Below, one piece after another: positions 42,217-50,913 of a stretch of 64,000 nucleotides of DNA. The stretch comes from Candidatus Sulfotelmatobacter sp. (GTDB lineage: Bacteria; Acidobacteriota; Terriglobia; Terriglobales; Acidobacteriaceae), in contig JASHOH010000169.1 in assembly GCA_030041215.1 (NCBI GenBank), positions 1 through 64,000 of the forward strand, in the 5' to 3' direction. Within the stretch, counting starts at the first letter, position 1. Each line of letters opens with the position of its first letter. The notes under the pieces were generated by a model, which was given only the letters and a program-made list of their open reading frames with translations, did no database searches and was not told where the DNA came from. The position numbers were made by a program, and so were the translations under genes.

Positions 42217-42506
42217 TTTACGGCTATACGATCGCGCCAATGTATAACCAATTGTCCCAACCATCGTCCGCCGCTCATGCTCAAACCAGCGGCGACGACG
42301 AGAAAGATTTCGTGGAATTCCGCCGTAAAGTCAGAGGCGCCGAAGTGCTCTCGGCGGCCATGGAGCGCCTGCTGCGCTCGGTCAAATTCAGCGGGCGAAT
42401 CTGCGTGGTGGTGCAAAATGGCCGAGTCTTGAAGTCAGGCTATGAAGAAGGCTTTTTTCGCCATCGTCAGTCGCTTGTCGAACAGGGCATCTCCATGGAG
42501 CCCTAG
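42198..42506 (+). CDS. Small protein of unknown function divergent from the S24-like regulator
   Basis: I do not recognise this 102-residue protein. It is soluble, with a KDFVEFRRKVRGAEVLSAAMERLLRSVKFSGRICVVVQNGRVLKSGYEEGFF body that looks like a helical then beta segment (motif cited in parts). The ATG at 42198 lies within the inverted repeat's spacer and has no ribosome-binding site; an ATG at 42240 would give 88 residues. Divergent placement and the shared palindrome suggest it is controlled by the S24-like regulator. Confidence 0.6.
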   Translation: MDLTVEIYGYTIAPMYNQLSQPSSAAHAQTSGDDEKDFVEFRRKVRGAEVLSAAMERLLRSVKFSGRICVVVQNGRVLKSGYEEGFFRHRQSLVEQGISMEP

Positions 42507-42841
42507 GCGCCTCGCGTTTCTGTCATCCCGAGAGCAGAATTGCCCCCTTTCAGCAATTCTGCGTAGTCGAGAGCCTGCCCTGAGCAACCGACCAAAGGGA
42601 GGGCGTCGAATGGGACCTTGGGTTTTGCCGGGGCTAATCAACCGTCATTGTGGTAACTAAAACTGAATAGCTCAAGCAGGTCATCGTAAGAAAAACGAGC
42701 CCTGCGTTCAGTGGCCTTCACCGGGCCGCTGGCGCAGGGCTTTTTGTTTCAGGTCTACATTTCCGCGTCGAAAGTTCCCAATCTCAGCGCGGTTCGGAAC
42801 CTCACTCCAACCGGGCCTCCGGGTCCAGAAGGGCATAAACG
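42507..42841 (+). other. Intergenic region with family A repeat and strong terminator
   Basis: Positions 42520-42615 carry a family A element (tgtcatcccgagagcag ... gtagtcgagagcctgccctg) with an internal palindrome agaattgc/gcaattct. A strong hairpin-plus-T-run follows at 42698-42745. Nothing between them looks like a protein gene. The 60-80 nt before the terminator could be a small RNA. Confidence 0.5.
42698..42745 (+). terminator. Intrinsic terminator
   Basis: AGCCCTGCG (42698-42706) and CGCAGGGCT (42733-42741) form a 9-bp stem, followed by TTTTTG. The 26-nt loop contains ggccttcaccgggcc and can pair within itself. It would end transcripts from the gene at 42198 or from an unrecognised small RNA. 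Confidence 0.8.
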
Positions 42842-43105
42842 ATGAAGTCGAGTAGAGAAATTGCTCATGACGAAGTGCAACTTGAACTGAAGTATTGCGA
42901 ACGTTGCGGAGGGCTTTGGCTGCGTCCCGCAGAATCGGGCGAAGTCTATTGTTCGCGCTGTACGCCTGAGATGGCCGAACTCCCCGCCGTGATCGGCAGG
43001 CGCACAAAGAAAAGAAAGATTACCGCCCAACGAGACAGCGGAAATCTTCCCTATCCCGGACAGAACAATGTTCTGGATCTCGAGGCGATGGGAGGTCTGG
43101 CATGA
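42842..43105 (+). CDS. Small zinc-ribbon protein
   Basis: The 87-residue product has two Cys pairs, CERCGG (about 19-22) and CSRC (about 37-40), giving a treble-clef or zinc-ribbon of about 25 residues. A basic segment (IGRRTKKRKITAQR) follows, which suggests nucleic-acid binding. Its stop overlaps the start of the next gene (ATGA at 43102-43105), so the two are translationally coupled. The exact role is unknown; small zinc-ribbon genes of this type are common in phage regulatory modules. Confidence 0.7.
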   Translation: MKSSREIAHDEVQLELKYCERCGGLWLRPAESGEVYCSRCTPEMAELPAVIGRRTKKRKITAQRDSGNLPYPGQNNVLDLEAMGGLA

Positions 43106-43713
43106 GCAGCTTCGTCGAATGGATTGCCGCCGAAGGCCTGGATCAGAACCCCCTCGCCAACCCCGCGATCGGAAACCCGCTGAACGAAATCCCGCCGAAA
43201 AAATCCGGCCGGACATCGCGGGAAATTCCCCTGGAAAGGTTAATCGCGCACAATTTCCCGGCAGGCGCGGCCAATCCAGCGGCTTCGCCGAAAAACGCGC
43301 CGCATCCCGACTTCGAGCCCGATCCCGATCTCTGGCTCTACCGCAACAAAACCATCTCCGTGCTTCGCCGTTATATGCGGTGGTCGCTCGAGGCTGGTCG
43401 CGTGCCCTCGCTCCTGGGGCGGGAAATTTTTCGTTCCCGCATTACCTCCTACAGCGCGAGCACCTTTGAAGACAAGATAATCTTCCTGTACGATGTCGAA
43501 CGCTGTCTCGACCGCCTGGACGAATTCGACCAGCAAATCATCGCGCGGTCCATCTTGCAGGAACATACCCATGAAGCCACTGCCCGGCTTCTTCACTGCA
43601 CGCGCAAAACGGTAGAGCGCCGCTTGCCCGATCTGTTGGACGAGCTGAGCGACGCCTTTCTTCGCGCAGAGCTAATAGTGCCGCTCCCCAAAACCCATGA
43701 AGAACGCGAATGA
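43102..43713 (+). CDS. Sigma factor region 4-like/HTH protein
   Basis: The 203-residue product has an unstructured Pro/Ala/Asn-rich N-terminal third. A helical region of about 110-200 follows: KIIFLYDVERCLDRLDEFDQQIIARSILQEHTHEATARLLHCTRKTVERRLPDLLDEL, given here by motif. The part from DEFDQQIIARSILQ on has the layout of sigma region 4, with a helix-turn-helix of the form ATARLLHCTRKTVERRL. It could be a phage-type transcription activator or late-gene sigma-like factor. There is no region 2, so it is unlikely to act as a complete sigma factor. It is coupled to the zinc-ribbon gene. Confidence 0.7.
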   Translation: MSSFVEWIAAEGLDQNPLANPAIGNPLNEIPPKKSGRTSREIPLERLIAHNFPAGAANPAASPKNAPHPDFEPDPDLWLYRNKTISVLRRYMRWSLEAGRVPSLLGREIFRSRITSYSASTFEDKIIFLYDVERCLDRLDEFDQQIIARSILQEHTHEATARLLHCTRKTVERRLPDLLDELSDAFLRAELIVPLPKTHEERE

Positions 43714-44040
43714 ACACACGACCGTCTCTCAGCCGTCATCCCGAAGCCCCGCGCTTTCACCAGCGGGGCGAGGGATCTCGCTTGGCAGGGGCCTATCGCC
43801 CCGGGCTGGCAGGGCCGCATATCGCATATTCCGCAAATCCACAAACAAACAAAAATCATGTCAAGTCCCGAACATGCAAGTTATTAGTGCAAGTAATTGA
43901 AAATTCAGCAAACAAATTTTTCTTAGTATGTCCCATTTACCCGTATTCACGTGCTATAAAGCTTAGAAATTAGCAATGTAGGTCTTCAGCGGCGCGTCTC
44001 ACGACGCGCCTTCGGTTTTTTTACGGGGCAGTTTCTAGGC
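43714..44040 (+). other. AT-rich intergenic region with family A repeat and leader hairpin
   Basis: A family A element occupies 43733-43805 (cgtcatcccgaagccccgcg ... cagcggggcgagggatct). From 43835 to 43980 the DNA is markedly AT-rich compared with the rest of the window. A TATAAA box at about 43962-43967 could be the -10 of a promoter for the gene at 44041. The hairpin at 43991-44022 would then lie in its leader. Confidence 0.45.
43991..44022 (+). terminator. Terminator-like hairpin just before the gene at 44041
   Basis: GGCGCGTC (43991-43998) and GACGCGCC (44003-44010) form a perfect 8-bp stem with a 4-nt loop, followed by ttcgg and seven T. It either ends a short upstream transcript or acts as an attenuator for the gene that starts 19 bp later. 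Confidence 0.75.
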
Positions 44041-44607
44041 ATGAGGAACAGGGCGGGAGATAAGGACAAGAAGGCAGACAACGACGGCCAGGCTAAGAAC
44101 GACAACGCGGATGAGAAACAGAAGAAAATCGACAAGCTGCTGGAAGACTTGCTCAACAGTCCACTGGTCGACTTCGGCAGCGCGCGCAAGAACGTTCACA
44201 AGCTGGCTCGCGGCTCAGTCGTAGAAATCACCAAGAAAATCGCGGCCGCGGCAATCGGGGGCAATCTGCCTGCGGCGAAGTACCTGTTCGAAATGTCGGG
44301 CATCTATCCCATCTCAGATCAGGACGCCGACGGCATCGAAGAAGGCTCTCTGGCGGAAACTCTGCTGAAGTATCTCGGCCTCCCGACCACGCTCAAATCT
44401 GACGACGATGACGCCCCTGCACCGGCGCAGCCAGACCAGGAAGAAGACGAAACCGAGAACGACCCTCCCACCGGTGCCGAGCAAGATTCGAATAGCGAAC
44501 CCGAGGAAGAACAGCGGAAGGAAGATCGTCAAAAGAAAGACGGGCAGGAAGCAGGAGTTTCCGGCACCTCCGCGCTGCCCAACATTCGTGAAATGCAAAG
44601 CTCATGA
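44041..44607 (+). CDS. Acidic, low-complexity protein with a conserved-looking helical core
   Basis: The 188-residue protein starts with a charged Lys/Asp/Asn-rich stretch (1-30), then has a helical core of about 31-115 (KIDKLLEDLLNSPLVDFGSARKNVHKLARGSVVEITKKIAAAAIGGNLPAAKYLFEMSG, described by motif). It ends in an acidic Asp/Glu/Pro tail. I cannot name the family. The core resembles small DNA-packaging or scaffolding-type phage proteins in size and composition only. It follows a terminator-like hairpin, within a region of phage-like genes. Confidence 0.6.
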   Translation: MRNRAGDKDKKADNDGQAKNDNADEKQKKIDKLLEDLLNSPLVDFGSARKNVHKLARGSVVEITKKIAAAAIGGNLPAAKYLFEMSGIYPISDQDADGIEEGSLAETLLKYLGLPTTLKSDDDDAPAPAQPDQEEDETENDPPTGAEQDSNSEPEEEQRKEDRQKKDGQEAGVSGTSALPNIREMQSS

Positions 44608-44624
44608 AATCACATGACCGCAAC

Positions 44625-44700
44625 CGGATTAGGTTCCCTGTGCTCCTCTGTGCCCTCTGTGTTGAAAATCTCTAACGCGAAGAAAATCTCCCCGCCGAGA
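44625..44700. repeat. Intergenic repeat, family E
   Basis: ggttccctgtgctcctctgtg, cctctgtgttgaaaatctct and aacgcgaag resemble the ctgcggtctaagatttt-type elements elsewhere. It lies before the phosphatase gene, within the in-frame extension that I reject. Confidence 0.4.
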
Positions 44701-44868
44701 TACCGTAGAATGGAAACTGTAAATCGAGTGCACACAGCGGCAACTGCCGTGCTCTCGATCTCACCACAAGTGGGAAGGCGCCGGGGAGAGCCTGTCCCAC
44801 CGCCGGATTTGGGGAATAAGATTCCAGATCTGGCAACCAAATTTCGCAGCACAGGACACATAACACGG

Positions 44869-45321
44869 ATGGACATAACGTGGGTCACCGACCGCATTGC
44901 GGTCGGCGGAGGCATCTGGAATGCCGACAATATGGCGGAGGTCGCCCGTGCAGGAATCACGCACATCATCGACATGCAGATCGAGTTCGATGACACGCCG
45001 CTCGCCGAACCCCACGGCATTGAAGTCTGCTGGAATCCCGTCGACGATGATTTTGAACCCAAGTCCCGCGACGTTTTCGAGCGGGGTGTCGAGTTTGCCC
45101 TCGCTGCTCTCGACGAAGGCCAAGCCAAGCTGTTTATCCACTGCGCCGCGGGAGTGCACCGCGCCCCGATGATGACCCTGGCGCTGCTGGCGGTCATGGG
45201 CTGGTCGGTTGACGACGCCATGGATCTCATCGAAGCCCGCCGCCCTGCCGCGGATTTCGCCGACGTCTACGTCAAAAGCGTAGAAAGATTCTTAAAAACG
45301 CGAAAGCTGAATGTCGGCTAA
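44869..45321 (+). CDS. Dual-specificity/tyrosine protein phosphatase family protein
   Basis: The 150-residue core has the cysteine-phosphatase signature HCAAGVHRAP (Cys-x5-Arg) and an upstream VDDDFEPKSRDV loop with candidate general-acid Asp. The ITWVTDRIAVGGGIWNADNMAEVARAGITHIID start is typical of small dual-specificity phosphatases. It would remove phosphate from Ser/Thr/Tyr residues, or from a nucleotide or RNA end as in some family members. The ATG at 44869 opens the conserved domain; in-frame extensions to 44710 or 44614 run through a repeat. Family E repeat sequence flanks it on both sides. Confidence 0.85.
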   Translation: MDITWVTDRIAVGGGIWNADNMAEVARAGITHIIDMQIEFDDTPLAEPHGIEVCWNPVDDDFEPKSRDVFERGVEFALAALDEGQAKLFIHCAAGVHRAPMMTLALLAVMGWSVDDAMDLIEARRPAADFADVYVKSVERFLKTRKLNVG

Positions 45322-45329
45322 AACGTACC

Positions 45330-45395
45330 GATTTTCTCTGCGACCTCCGCGGAAGTTCTCTGCGATCTCTGCGATCTAAGATTTTGCTTTTGTCT
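45330..45395. repeat. Intergenic repeat, family E
   Basis: tctctgcgacctccgcgg, tctctgcgatctctgcgat and ctaagattttgcttttg match the pattern of the ftsA-ftsZ and panB-downstream copies. The rest of the gap to the giant gene holds a good gaggagg ribosome-binding site only. Confidence 0.5.
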
Positions 45396-45474
45396 GCTCG
45401 CGCAACCGCAAGCGTAAACTCAACCCATCTGTTCCTAAAAACTGTTGCCCCTTAATCGAGTTTGAGGAGGAAGC

Positions 45475-48400
45475 ATGTCTCAGCGACGCCGCCTGGCGTG
45501 GATTCACTGGCTGCTGACTGGAGTCTTCATAATCTCCGGCGCCTCGCAGATATTACGCGCAGCTCCCGCCGCAAAATCGCCAATATCCTCCGGTTCTCCC
45601 AAACCGCCCGCAGCCACTGCCACTTCGCCAACTCCTCAAACCGGACCGGCGCTGACCACCATCTCTGACACCGTCTATCTAGCGAATGGCACCCCCGCGC
45701 AAGGCGTCCTCATCATCACCTGGCCGGCATTCGTCACGGCCAGCGGCACAGCAGTTGCTCCCGGAGACGTCCAAGTCACGCTCGGCACCAACGGTGCGTT
45801 AAACGTTCAGTTGGCTCCAAATGCAGGCGCAACTCCTCCGGGAGTTTATTATACGGTGGTCTACCAACTTCAACCAGACGAAGTCCGCACCGAGTACTGG
45901 GTCGTCCCCACAACTTCTCCCGCGACCTTGGCGCAAGTAAGAACCACTCCCGGCTCCGGTAGCGCCGCACAGCCAGTCTCGATGCAGTATGTGAACACGC
46001 AACTGGCCGCCAAAGCCAATGACGATGCCGTTGTTCACCTCGCCAACGCCGAAACCATCACGGGCGTAAAGAGCTTCACCGTCCCTCCCAACGTGCCGAC
46101 ACCGGTAAACACGGACGATGTCGCGAACAAGTCGTACGTCGACAACGCCGTGGCAACCGTAGGAGCCGGAAATTATCTTCCCCTAGCCGGCGGCACCATG
46201 ACCGGCCCACTGACTCTGAGCGGCACCCCAACCGCGCCGCTCCAGGCCACCCCTAAACAATATGTGGATCTATCAGTGGCGACGAAGGCCAATCTGATTG
46301 ATGGCCTGGTTCCAACGAATGAACTCGGCACCGGCACTGCATCCGCAACGAATTGTCTTTTGGGAAATGGGACTTGGGGCGCATGCGGCTCCAGCGCCAA
46401 CGCCACCGAGATTCAGAGTGTTCCCGTAGCATCAACGGTTCCCTCAAATGGGCAGGTACTCGCGTACTCGTCGACGGCGGCACAGTACCTGCCCACCTCC
46501 CTTCCCGGCGGCGTCGGAGGCGTTTCCGTCAGCCCCTCCGTCAGCCAGAACATCGCCCAGCCGGCAGGGACGCAATTTTCGAGCAACAATCTCGCCAACA
46601 TTCGCTACGTCACTGCAAGCTGGAACTGGCTTCAATCGCCCACCGACAATCTTTCCACTCCCGGTGCTCAGACCATTCACCTGAGCCCCTGCCCGCTCGG
46701 CATTGATACAAATTCCGCAGCCAACTACTACGTCTATGCGGTTTATATTGCCGGGACCGGAATTCCAGAAGCCGTTCCGGTTACAGGCGGCAGTTGTGCG
46801 CCCGGCACGACGAGCGGCACGATCAACGTAACCACGAATTATGCCCACGGCGCGGGCTACACCGTCGGCTCGGCCAGCAGCGGCATTCAGGAAGCCTGGA
46901 ACGATGGCTGGATCAGCGACGTCCAGACGGAAAGTTCGCCTAACGTCAAACTCGCCTCAAACACGGTGTATAACGTCTATTCCGCCGTGTATCTCCGCAG
47001 CCGCGGCGGGTTTTTCGACGGCGGCGGGTCCATGGTCAACTGCTTCACCCGCGACCGCTGCTTCTACATCGGAATCACCGAGGCCCACCCCTACACTAGC
47101 TATCACAAAGTCTTCGGCCTCACGCTGATCCCTCAGCTCAGCATCGACGGCGTGCAAGTCTCCAGTGTCAGCGCCAGTTCCGGAACTTACACTCTCATCA
47201 CTGCCACAAACCACCCCTTCGTAGTGGGCGACACCATCGACTGCGAATATCATTCGCAAACCTCAGACCAGCACTGGGCTTCCATCGTACAAAGCGTTCC
47301 GAACGGTACAACGTTCACTGTTCAATTTGGCTCAGCTTCATTCTCAGCAGGCGCGAGCACCTTCGGTTTCTGCGCCCTGCTCAACGCCGGCATCGAAGAC
47401 AACTCTGACCACGTCTCGCTACAAGATTTCAACATCGCGGGTTTTTCAGGCCAGTTCACTTACGGGATCGTCAACGACAATGACGAGCAGTTCATCATCG
47501 AGCGCGCCGGCAACCGCGCTACACAGACCATTCTGAGCACCGCAAACTTTCCCATCGGCTCCTTTTTATATCAGCGCACAGATCAGGGCAATGCCGGCAT
47601 CACTTACATCCACAACACCGAGCTGACCAACGTGAACTGCGCCACCGGCGGCGGCAACGGATTCGTCTTTACTGACTCCGTCTGCCAGGGATTCCCCACC
47701 TTCGGCGTCCGTTATTTCGGCGGCTATCAACCTGCAACCATCGAAAACGTCTATCAGGAATCCACCGGCGCCAGCATTAATCCTCTGTACGGCTCTCTCG
47801 CCGCCCAGGCTGGTTACATACTTCAGGGCGGAACGGGGACAAAGATTCTCGGCACATTTCCCACTCAGGGCTACCCTCCAGTCTTCGCGACCGGCGGCGG
47901 GACAGCCGCCGAGCGAACATATTTTGTTGTCCCGCGCAGCTCGACGCAGGGCTACGGCCCGGTTCTGTTCATCGGCTCCGCGGAACCTTCCAGCAGCAGC
48001 GTCAGCATTCCACTGACCTGGCCTTCGGTGGAACTGCTGAACGCCGGCACGCTCACATGGGATGTTCTCGTCACCACGGGACTGTCGGCCACTGCCCCTT
48101 ACGGCACCGGCATGTATGCCATTGCCACCAACATCTCCGGCTCCTGTGGCGCCAACGGCATATGCTCCTTTACTGACACGCAAGCCGCCCCCTCTTCCTA
48201 CACGGTCAGCCCTCAGCAGTTCATTCCCACATTCTGGTTCTGGCCCGTCGGCATTGCGATTAATAACTCGGTCATCTTTGCGGACGAAATCGGTACCGAC
48301 GTCTCCGCAGTCGCCAGTCAGGGAACTCTCGGCGTCTCCATCGTCGCCGATCAATGCCAGGCCGCCGGCCCGCCGCAGCAACGAACTCCCATCTGGATGA

Positions 48401-50490
48401 GTTGTGTCGCCACCAGCAGCGCAAACGGCGCGCCCTTCATGTCGACCGTCTTGCAGGAACAGGACTACTCCAACAACGGCCCGCCCGCCAACTATAAAGG
48501 CCGTCTGAATTTCGCCAAGCCGCTCAATAACGTTCCCAACGATCTCATCACTTTGCAGGATTCAAACTTCGTCAAAACCATCGCAACTCCCGGCGAGCGC
48601 CCCACGAACGATGCCGGCGATATGGCAATCGGAATTGATCAGATCGGCGGCCTTTCCCTTCGCGCCGCCACTTCGATCTCTTCTTACATCAACGTCATCC
48701 CCAACGGGTCGAACTTCCTCGAGCGCCTGACCGCGACCTCGAAGACCTTCAACGTTCCGGTAACGATCAACGGCAATCTCAACCTGACCGGAACCTGCAC
48801 GGGTTGCGGAGGCGGCGGCTCAGGCACCGTAAACAACGGCTCAGCCACACAACTGGCCATGTATTCGGCCAACGGCACGGCCGTGAGCGGCGATAGCGCT
48901 CTCACAGATAACGGCTCAACTTTGACCTACTCCGGAAGCAGCGGAATCTCAGCCGCAGCCGGAACATTCAGCGGCAATGTAACTATCAACGGCCAATTGC
49001 TCGTAGCCGGCCCCTGGTTAGTCAGTTCCCCAATTCCCGGCACTGGGATGGGTCCAGCAAGCGCGGGAGAGTCTTCCCTCGGCATCTCCAACGACGGCAA
49101 CTTTTATATCTCTGCCAACTCAGGCACTCCGCAGAAAATCGCTACCACCACAACCAGTTCTTATTTCTCAAATCTCTTTCAAGAAGACGCCAACGACATC
49201 GGCGAGTACAACGGCACGAACCCGCAGAACTTGCACGTCTATTCGAGCTATACAAACAGCTCAACCTGGACGCGCACTTCCGTCGGCTACGACGCGACCG
49301 ATAACTACTCAGTCCTCCGCAGCGAAAGCTCGCCGTCCGGCTCGGCCCCCGGCCTTGGCTTCTGGCTCAACAACGGTTTGAAATGGGTCATCGACGCGAG
49401 CAGTAACTTCAAGCCCTGGACCGATCAGTCCTACAACATTGGTTCATTCAATAGCTCAAGCGGAAGCGGCCTGCGTCCCGCAACTATCTACGTCGCAGGA
49501 AATTCCACCAGCGGCAGTGGCCTCGAACTCGGCAAATTTGCCAACGAGAGTTATGAGCTGTGCAATGACACGACTACTGGAACGGTTATCAATGGATTGG
49601 CCCTGCTTTCTTCTGCGGGATGCGCCATCAAGCCCTCCAGCGCACTCACCAACGGCGCCATCGGAGTCGTGATTGCCAATGCTGGTACGAGCGGAACTGC
49701 CACGCTTGCAAAATCCGGTTCGGCTTATTGCAGCTTTGATGGCACCGCGACGGTCATCGGCGATTATGTGGTGCCCTCGAGCACCACGGGGTCTTTTTAT
49801 CTCTGCCACGACGCAGGATCGACCCGCCCCACCGGCACGCAAATTCTCGGCCGTGTTCTCCAAGCCAGCTCCGGCAGCACCACCGTACAGATGTTTCTCG
49901 ACATGCCGGGATCAAACGTCAGCAACGCTCCAGTCGGAACCGGCAGCTGCACCAACCAAGCCGTGACTGCGGTGAACAGCGGCCCTCCAACTTGCTCAAC
50001 GATCACGTCGGCCTACGTCGACAGCTCAATCGCGCCGACAGCATCGCCGAGCTTCACCGGCACTCCCCTCGCACCTACGCCAAGCGCGGGCGACAATTCG
50101 ACAAAACTCGCCACCACCGCCTACGTCAAGAACGAAACCCAATTTGCCTGGAGCTGCCCCGTTGCCGGCTCCACTTCCGTCTCGCAAAACTGCAATTGGA
50201 CCCTGCCCGCCGCGCTCACCATCACCGGCTTCGACTTCGCTGCCAATACCGCGCCCGCTGGCTGCACTACCTATGCCACCGTTCAACTGTGGGATGGCAC
50301 CGCGTCGGCTGAAGTCGGCAGTTACTCGATCACAATTAGCTCCGGCACGAATTTCTATACGCAGGTCACCGGCAGCACAAACGTTGCCTCCGGACACCTG
50401 CTGCGCGTGAAAGTCATCACCGCCGCCTCCGGCTGCACCACCAACGCCGGCGGCATGGTCGCAACTGTGACCTATCAAATGCAGAACTAG
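45475..50490 (+). CDS. Giant secreted phage-tail-fibre-like protein
   Basis: The 1,671-residue product begins with a signal or anchor segment (about 9-28) and a Pro/Ala/Thr-rich stretch. From about 190 it shows repeats typical of phage tail fibres: DDVANKSYVDNAVATV, YLPLAGGTMTGPLTLSG, PLQATPKQYVD and, near the C-terminus, PSFTGTPLAPTPSAGDNSTKLATTAYVKN. The middle (about 400-1,000) is rich in Asn, Gly, Ser and Thr and resembles a beta-helix. A DQSYNIGSFNSSSGSG segment near 1,310 recalls distal fibre repeats. A secreted, probably trimeric, adhesin or fibre is the best reading. The ATG follows a gaggagg site. It is the centre of the phage-like island. Confidence 0.75.
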   Translation: MSQRRRLAWIHWLLTGVFIISGASQILRAAPAAKSPISSGSPKPPAATATSPTPQTGPALTTISDTVYLANGTPAQGVLIITWPAFVTASGTAVAPGDVQVTLGTNGALNVQLAPNAGATPPGVYYTVVYQLQPDEVRTEYWVVPTTSPATLAQVRTTPGSGSAAQPVSMQYVNTQLAAKANDDAVVHLANAETITGVKSFTVPPNVPTPVNTDDVANKSYVDNAVATVGAGNYLPLAGGTMTGPLTLSGTPTAPLQATPKQYVDLSVATKANLIDGLVPTNELGTGTASATNCLLGNGTWGACGSSANATEIQSVPVASTVPSNGQVLAYSSTAAQYLPTSLPGGVGGVSVSPSVSQNIAQPAGTQFSSNNLANIRYVTASWNWLQSPTDNLSTPGAQTIHLSPCPLGIDTNSAANYYVYAVYIAGTGIPEAVPVTGGSCAPGTTSGTINVTTNYAHGAGYTVGSASSGIQEAWNDGWISDVQTESSPNVKLASNTVYNVYSAVYLRSRGGFFDGGGSMVNCFTRDRCFYIGITEAHPYTSYHKVFGLTLIPQLSIDGVQVSSVSASSGTYTLITATNHPFVVGDTIDCEYHSQTSDQHWASIVQSVPNGTTFTVQFGSASFSAGASTFGFCALLNAGIEDNSDHVSLQDFNIAGFSGQFTYGIVNDNDEQFIIERAGNRATQTILSTANFPIGSFLYQRTDQGNAGITYIHNTELTNVNCATGGGNGFVFTDSVCQGFPTFGVRYFGGYQPATIENVYQESTGASINPLYGSLAAQAGYILQGGTGTKILGTFPTQGYPPVFATGGGTAAERTYFVVPRSSTQGYGPVLFIGSAEPSSSSVSIPLTWPSVELLNAGTLTWDVLVTTGLSATAPYGTGMYAIATNISGSCGANGICSFTDTQAAPSSYTVSPQQFIPTFWFWPVGIAINNSVIFADEIGTDVSAVASQGTLGVSIVADQCQAAGPPQQRTPIWMSCVATSSANGAPFMSTVLQEQDYSNNGPPANYKGRLNFAKPLNNVPNDLITLQDSNFVKTIATPGERPTNDAGDMAIGIDQIGGLSLRAATSISSYINVIPNGSNFLERLTATSKTFNVPVTINGNLNLTGTCTGCGGGGSGTVNNGSATQLAMYSANGTAVSGDSALTDNGSTLTYSGSSGISAAAGTFSGNVTINGQLLVAGPWLVSSPIPGTGMGPASAGESSLGISNDGNFYISANSGTPQKIATTTTSSYFSNLFQEDANDIGEYNGTNPQNLHVYSSYTNSSTWTRTSVGYDATDNYSVLRSESSPSGSAPGLGFWLNNGLKWVIDASSNFKPWTDQSYNIGSFNSSSGSGLRPATIYVAGNSTSGSGLELGKFANESYELCNDTTTGTVINGLALLSSAGCAIKPSSALTNGAIGVVIANAGTSGTATLAKSGSAYCSFDGTATVIGDYVVPSSTTGSFYLCHDAGSTRPTGTQILGRVLQASSGSTTVQMFLDMPGSNVSNAPVGTGSCTNQAVTAVNSGPPTCSTITSAYVDSSIAPTASPSFTGTPLAPTPSAGDNSTKLATTAYVKNETQFAWSCPVAGSTSVSQNCNWTLPAALTITGFDFAANTAPAGCTTYATVQLWDGTASAEVGSYSITISSGTNFYTQVTGSTNVASGHLLRVKVITAASGCTTNAGGMVATVTYQMQN

Positions 50491-50585
50491 ACACGCCTTG
50501 TATCAGGGCACGCCTTCAGGCGTGCCGTAGAAAAGAACATTCCGGCACGGCTTAAGCCGTGCCCTGATACGAATCGCACACCTAT
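50491..50585. repeat. Palindromic repeat, family B (cacgccttcaggcgtgcc)
   Basis: Two inverted halves, gtatcagggcacgccttcaggcg and gcacggcttaagccgtgccctgatac, form a long imperfect palindrome right after the giant gene. The outermost arms, ttgtatcagggcac and gtgccctgatacga, match over about 12 bp. Confidence 0.75.
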
Positions 50586-50600
50586 TCTTGGAGAACAATA

Positions 50601-50810
50601 ATGAGCACTCAAATCAATCCCGAATCCGCTCAACCCACAACCGTGCAATCCTTCGAGCAAAGCGATCGCAATCCCCCAGTGAACAACTGGGAAGGCGATG
50701 GCGGACAAATTCCCGCTCCTGCCTCTTCCGAAAGCCGCGTCACGCCCTCAAGTTCGCCCGACCCCAATGCCGGCCTGCAAGACTACAACACCGGCGACGT
50801 CGAGCAATAA
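50601..50810 (+). CDS. Small hydrophilic protein of unknown function
   Basis: The 69-residue product is rich in Gln, Ser, Pro, Asn and Asp and has no hydrophobic segment or known domain. The ATG follows a ttggagaac site. It lies between two family B repeats, just after the giant fibre-like gene. It is called a gene because of its ribosome-binding site and position, but evidence of function is absent. Confidence 0.5.
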   Translation: MSTQINPESAQPTTVQSFEQSDRNPPVNNWEGDGGQIPAPASSESRVTPSSSPDPNAGLQDYNTGDVEQ

Positions 50811-50814
50811 CCGC

Positions 50815-50900
50815 ATTGCTTTGAAGGGGCGCGGCTTTCAACCGCGCCATAAAGTCACCGAAAACAATCCAGGGGCTTTAGCCCCAGAAGTACTCAGCCG
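50815..50900. repeat. Palindromic repeat, family B
   Basis: gaaggggcgcggctttcaac and cgcgccataaag, then aggggctttagccccag, form two small hairpins. The first closely matches the sequence inside lipB at 59428-59466 and the copy at 52185-52216. Confidence 0.7.
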
Positions 50901-50913
50901 CATTCGAGAACCC

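Noticed and set aside
44614-44868. Longer start for the protein phosphatase gene
   Set aside because: The extension runs through a family E repeat; the conserved domain begins at the ATG at 44869.
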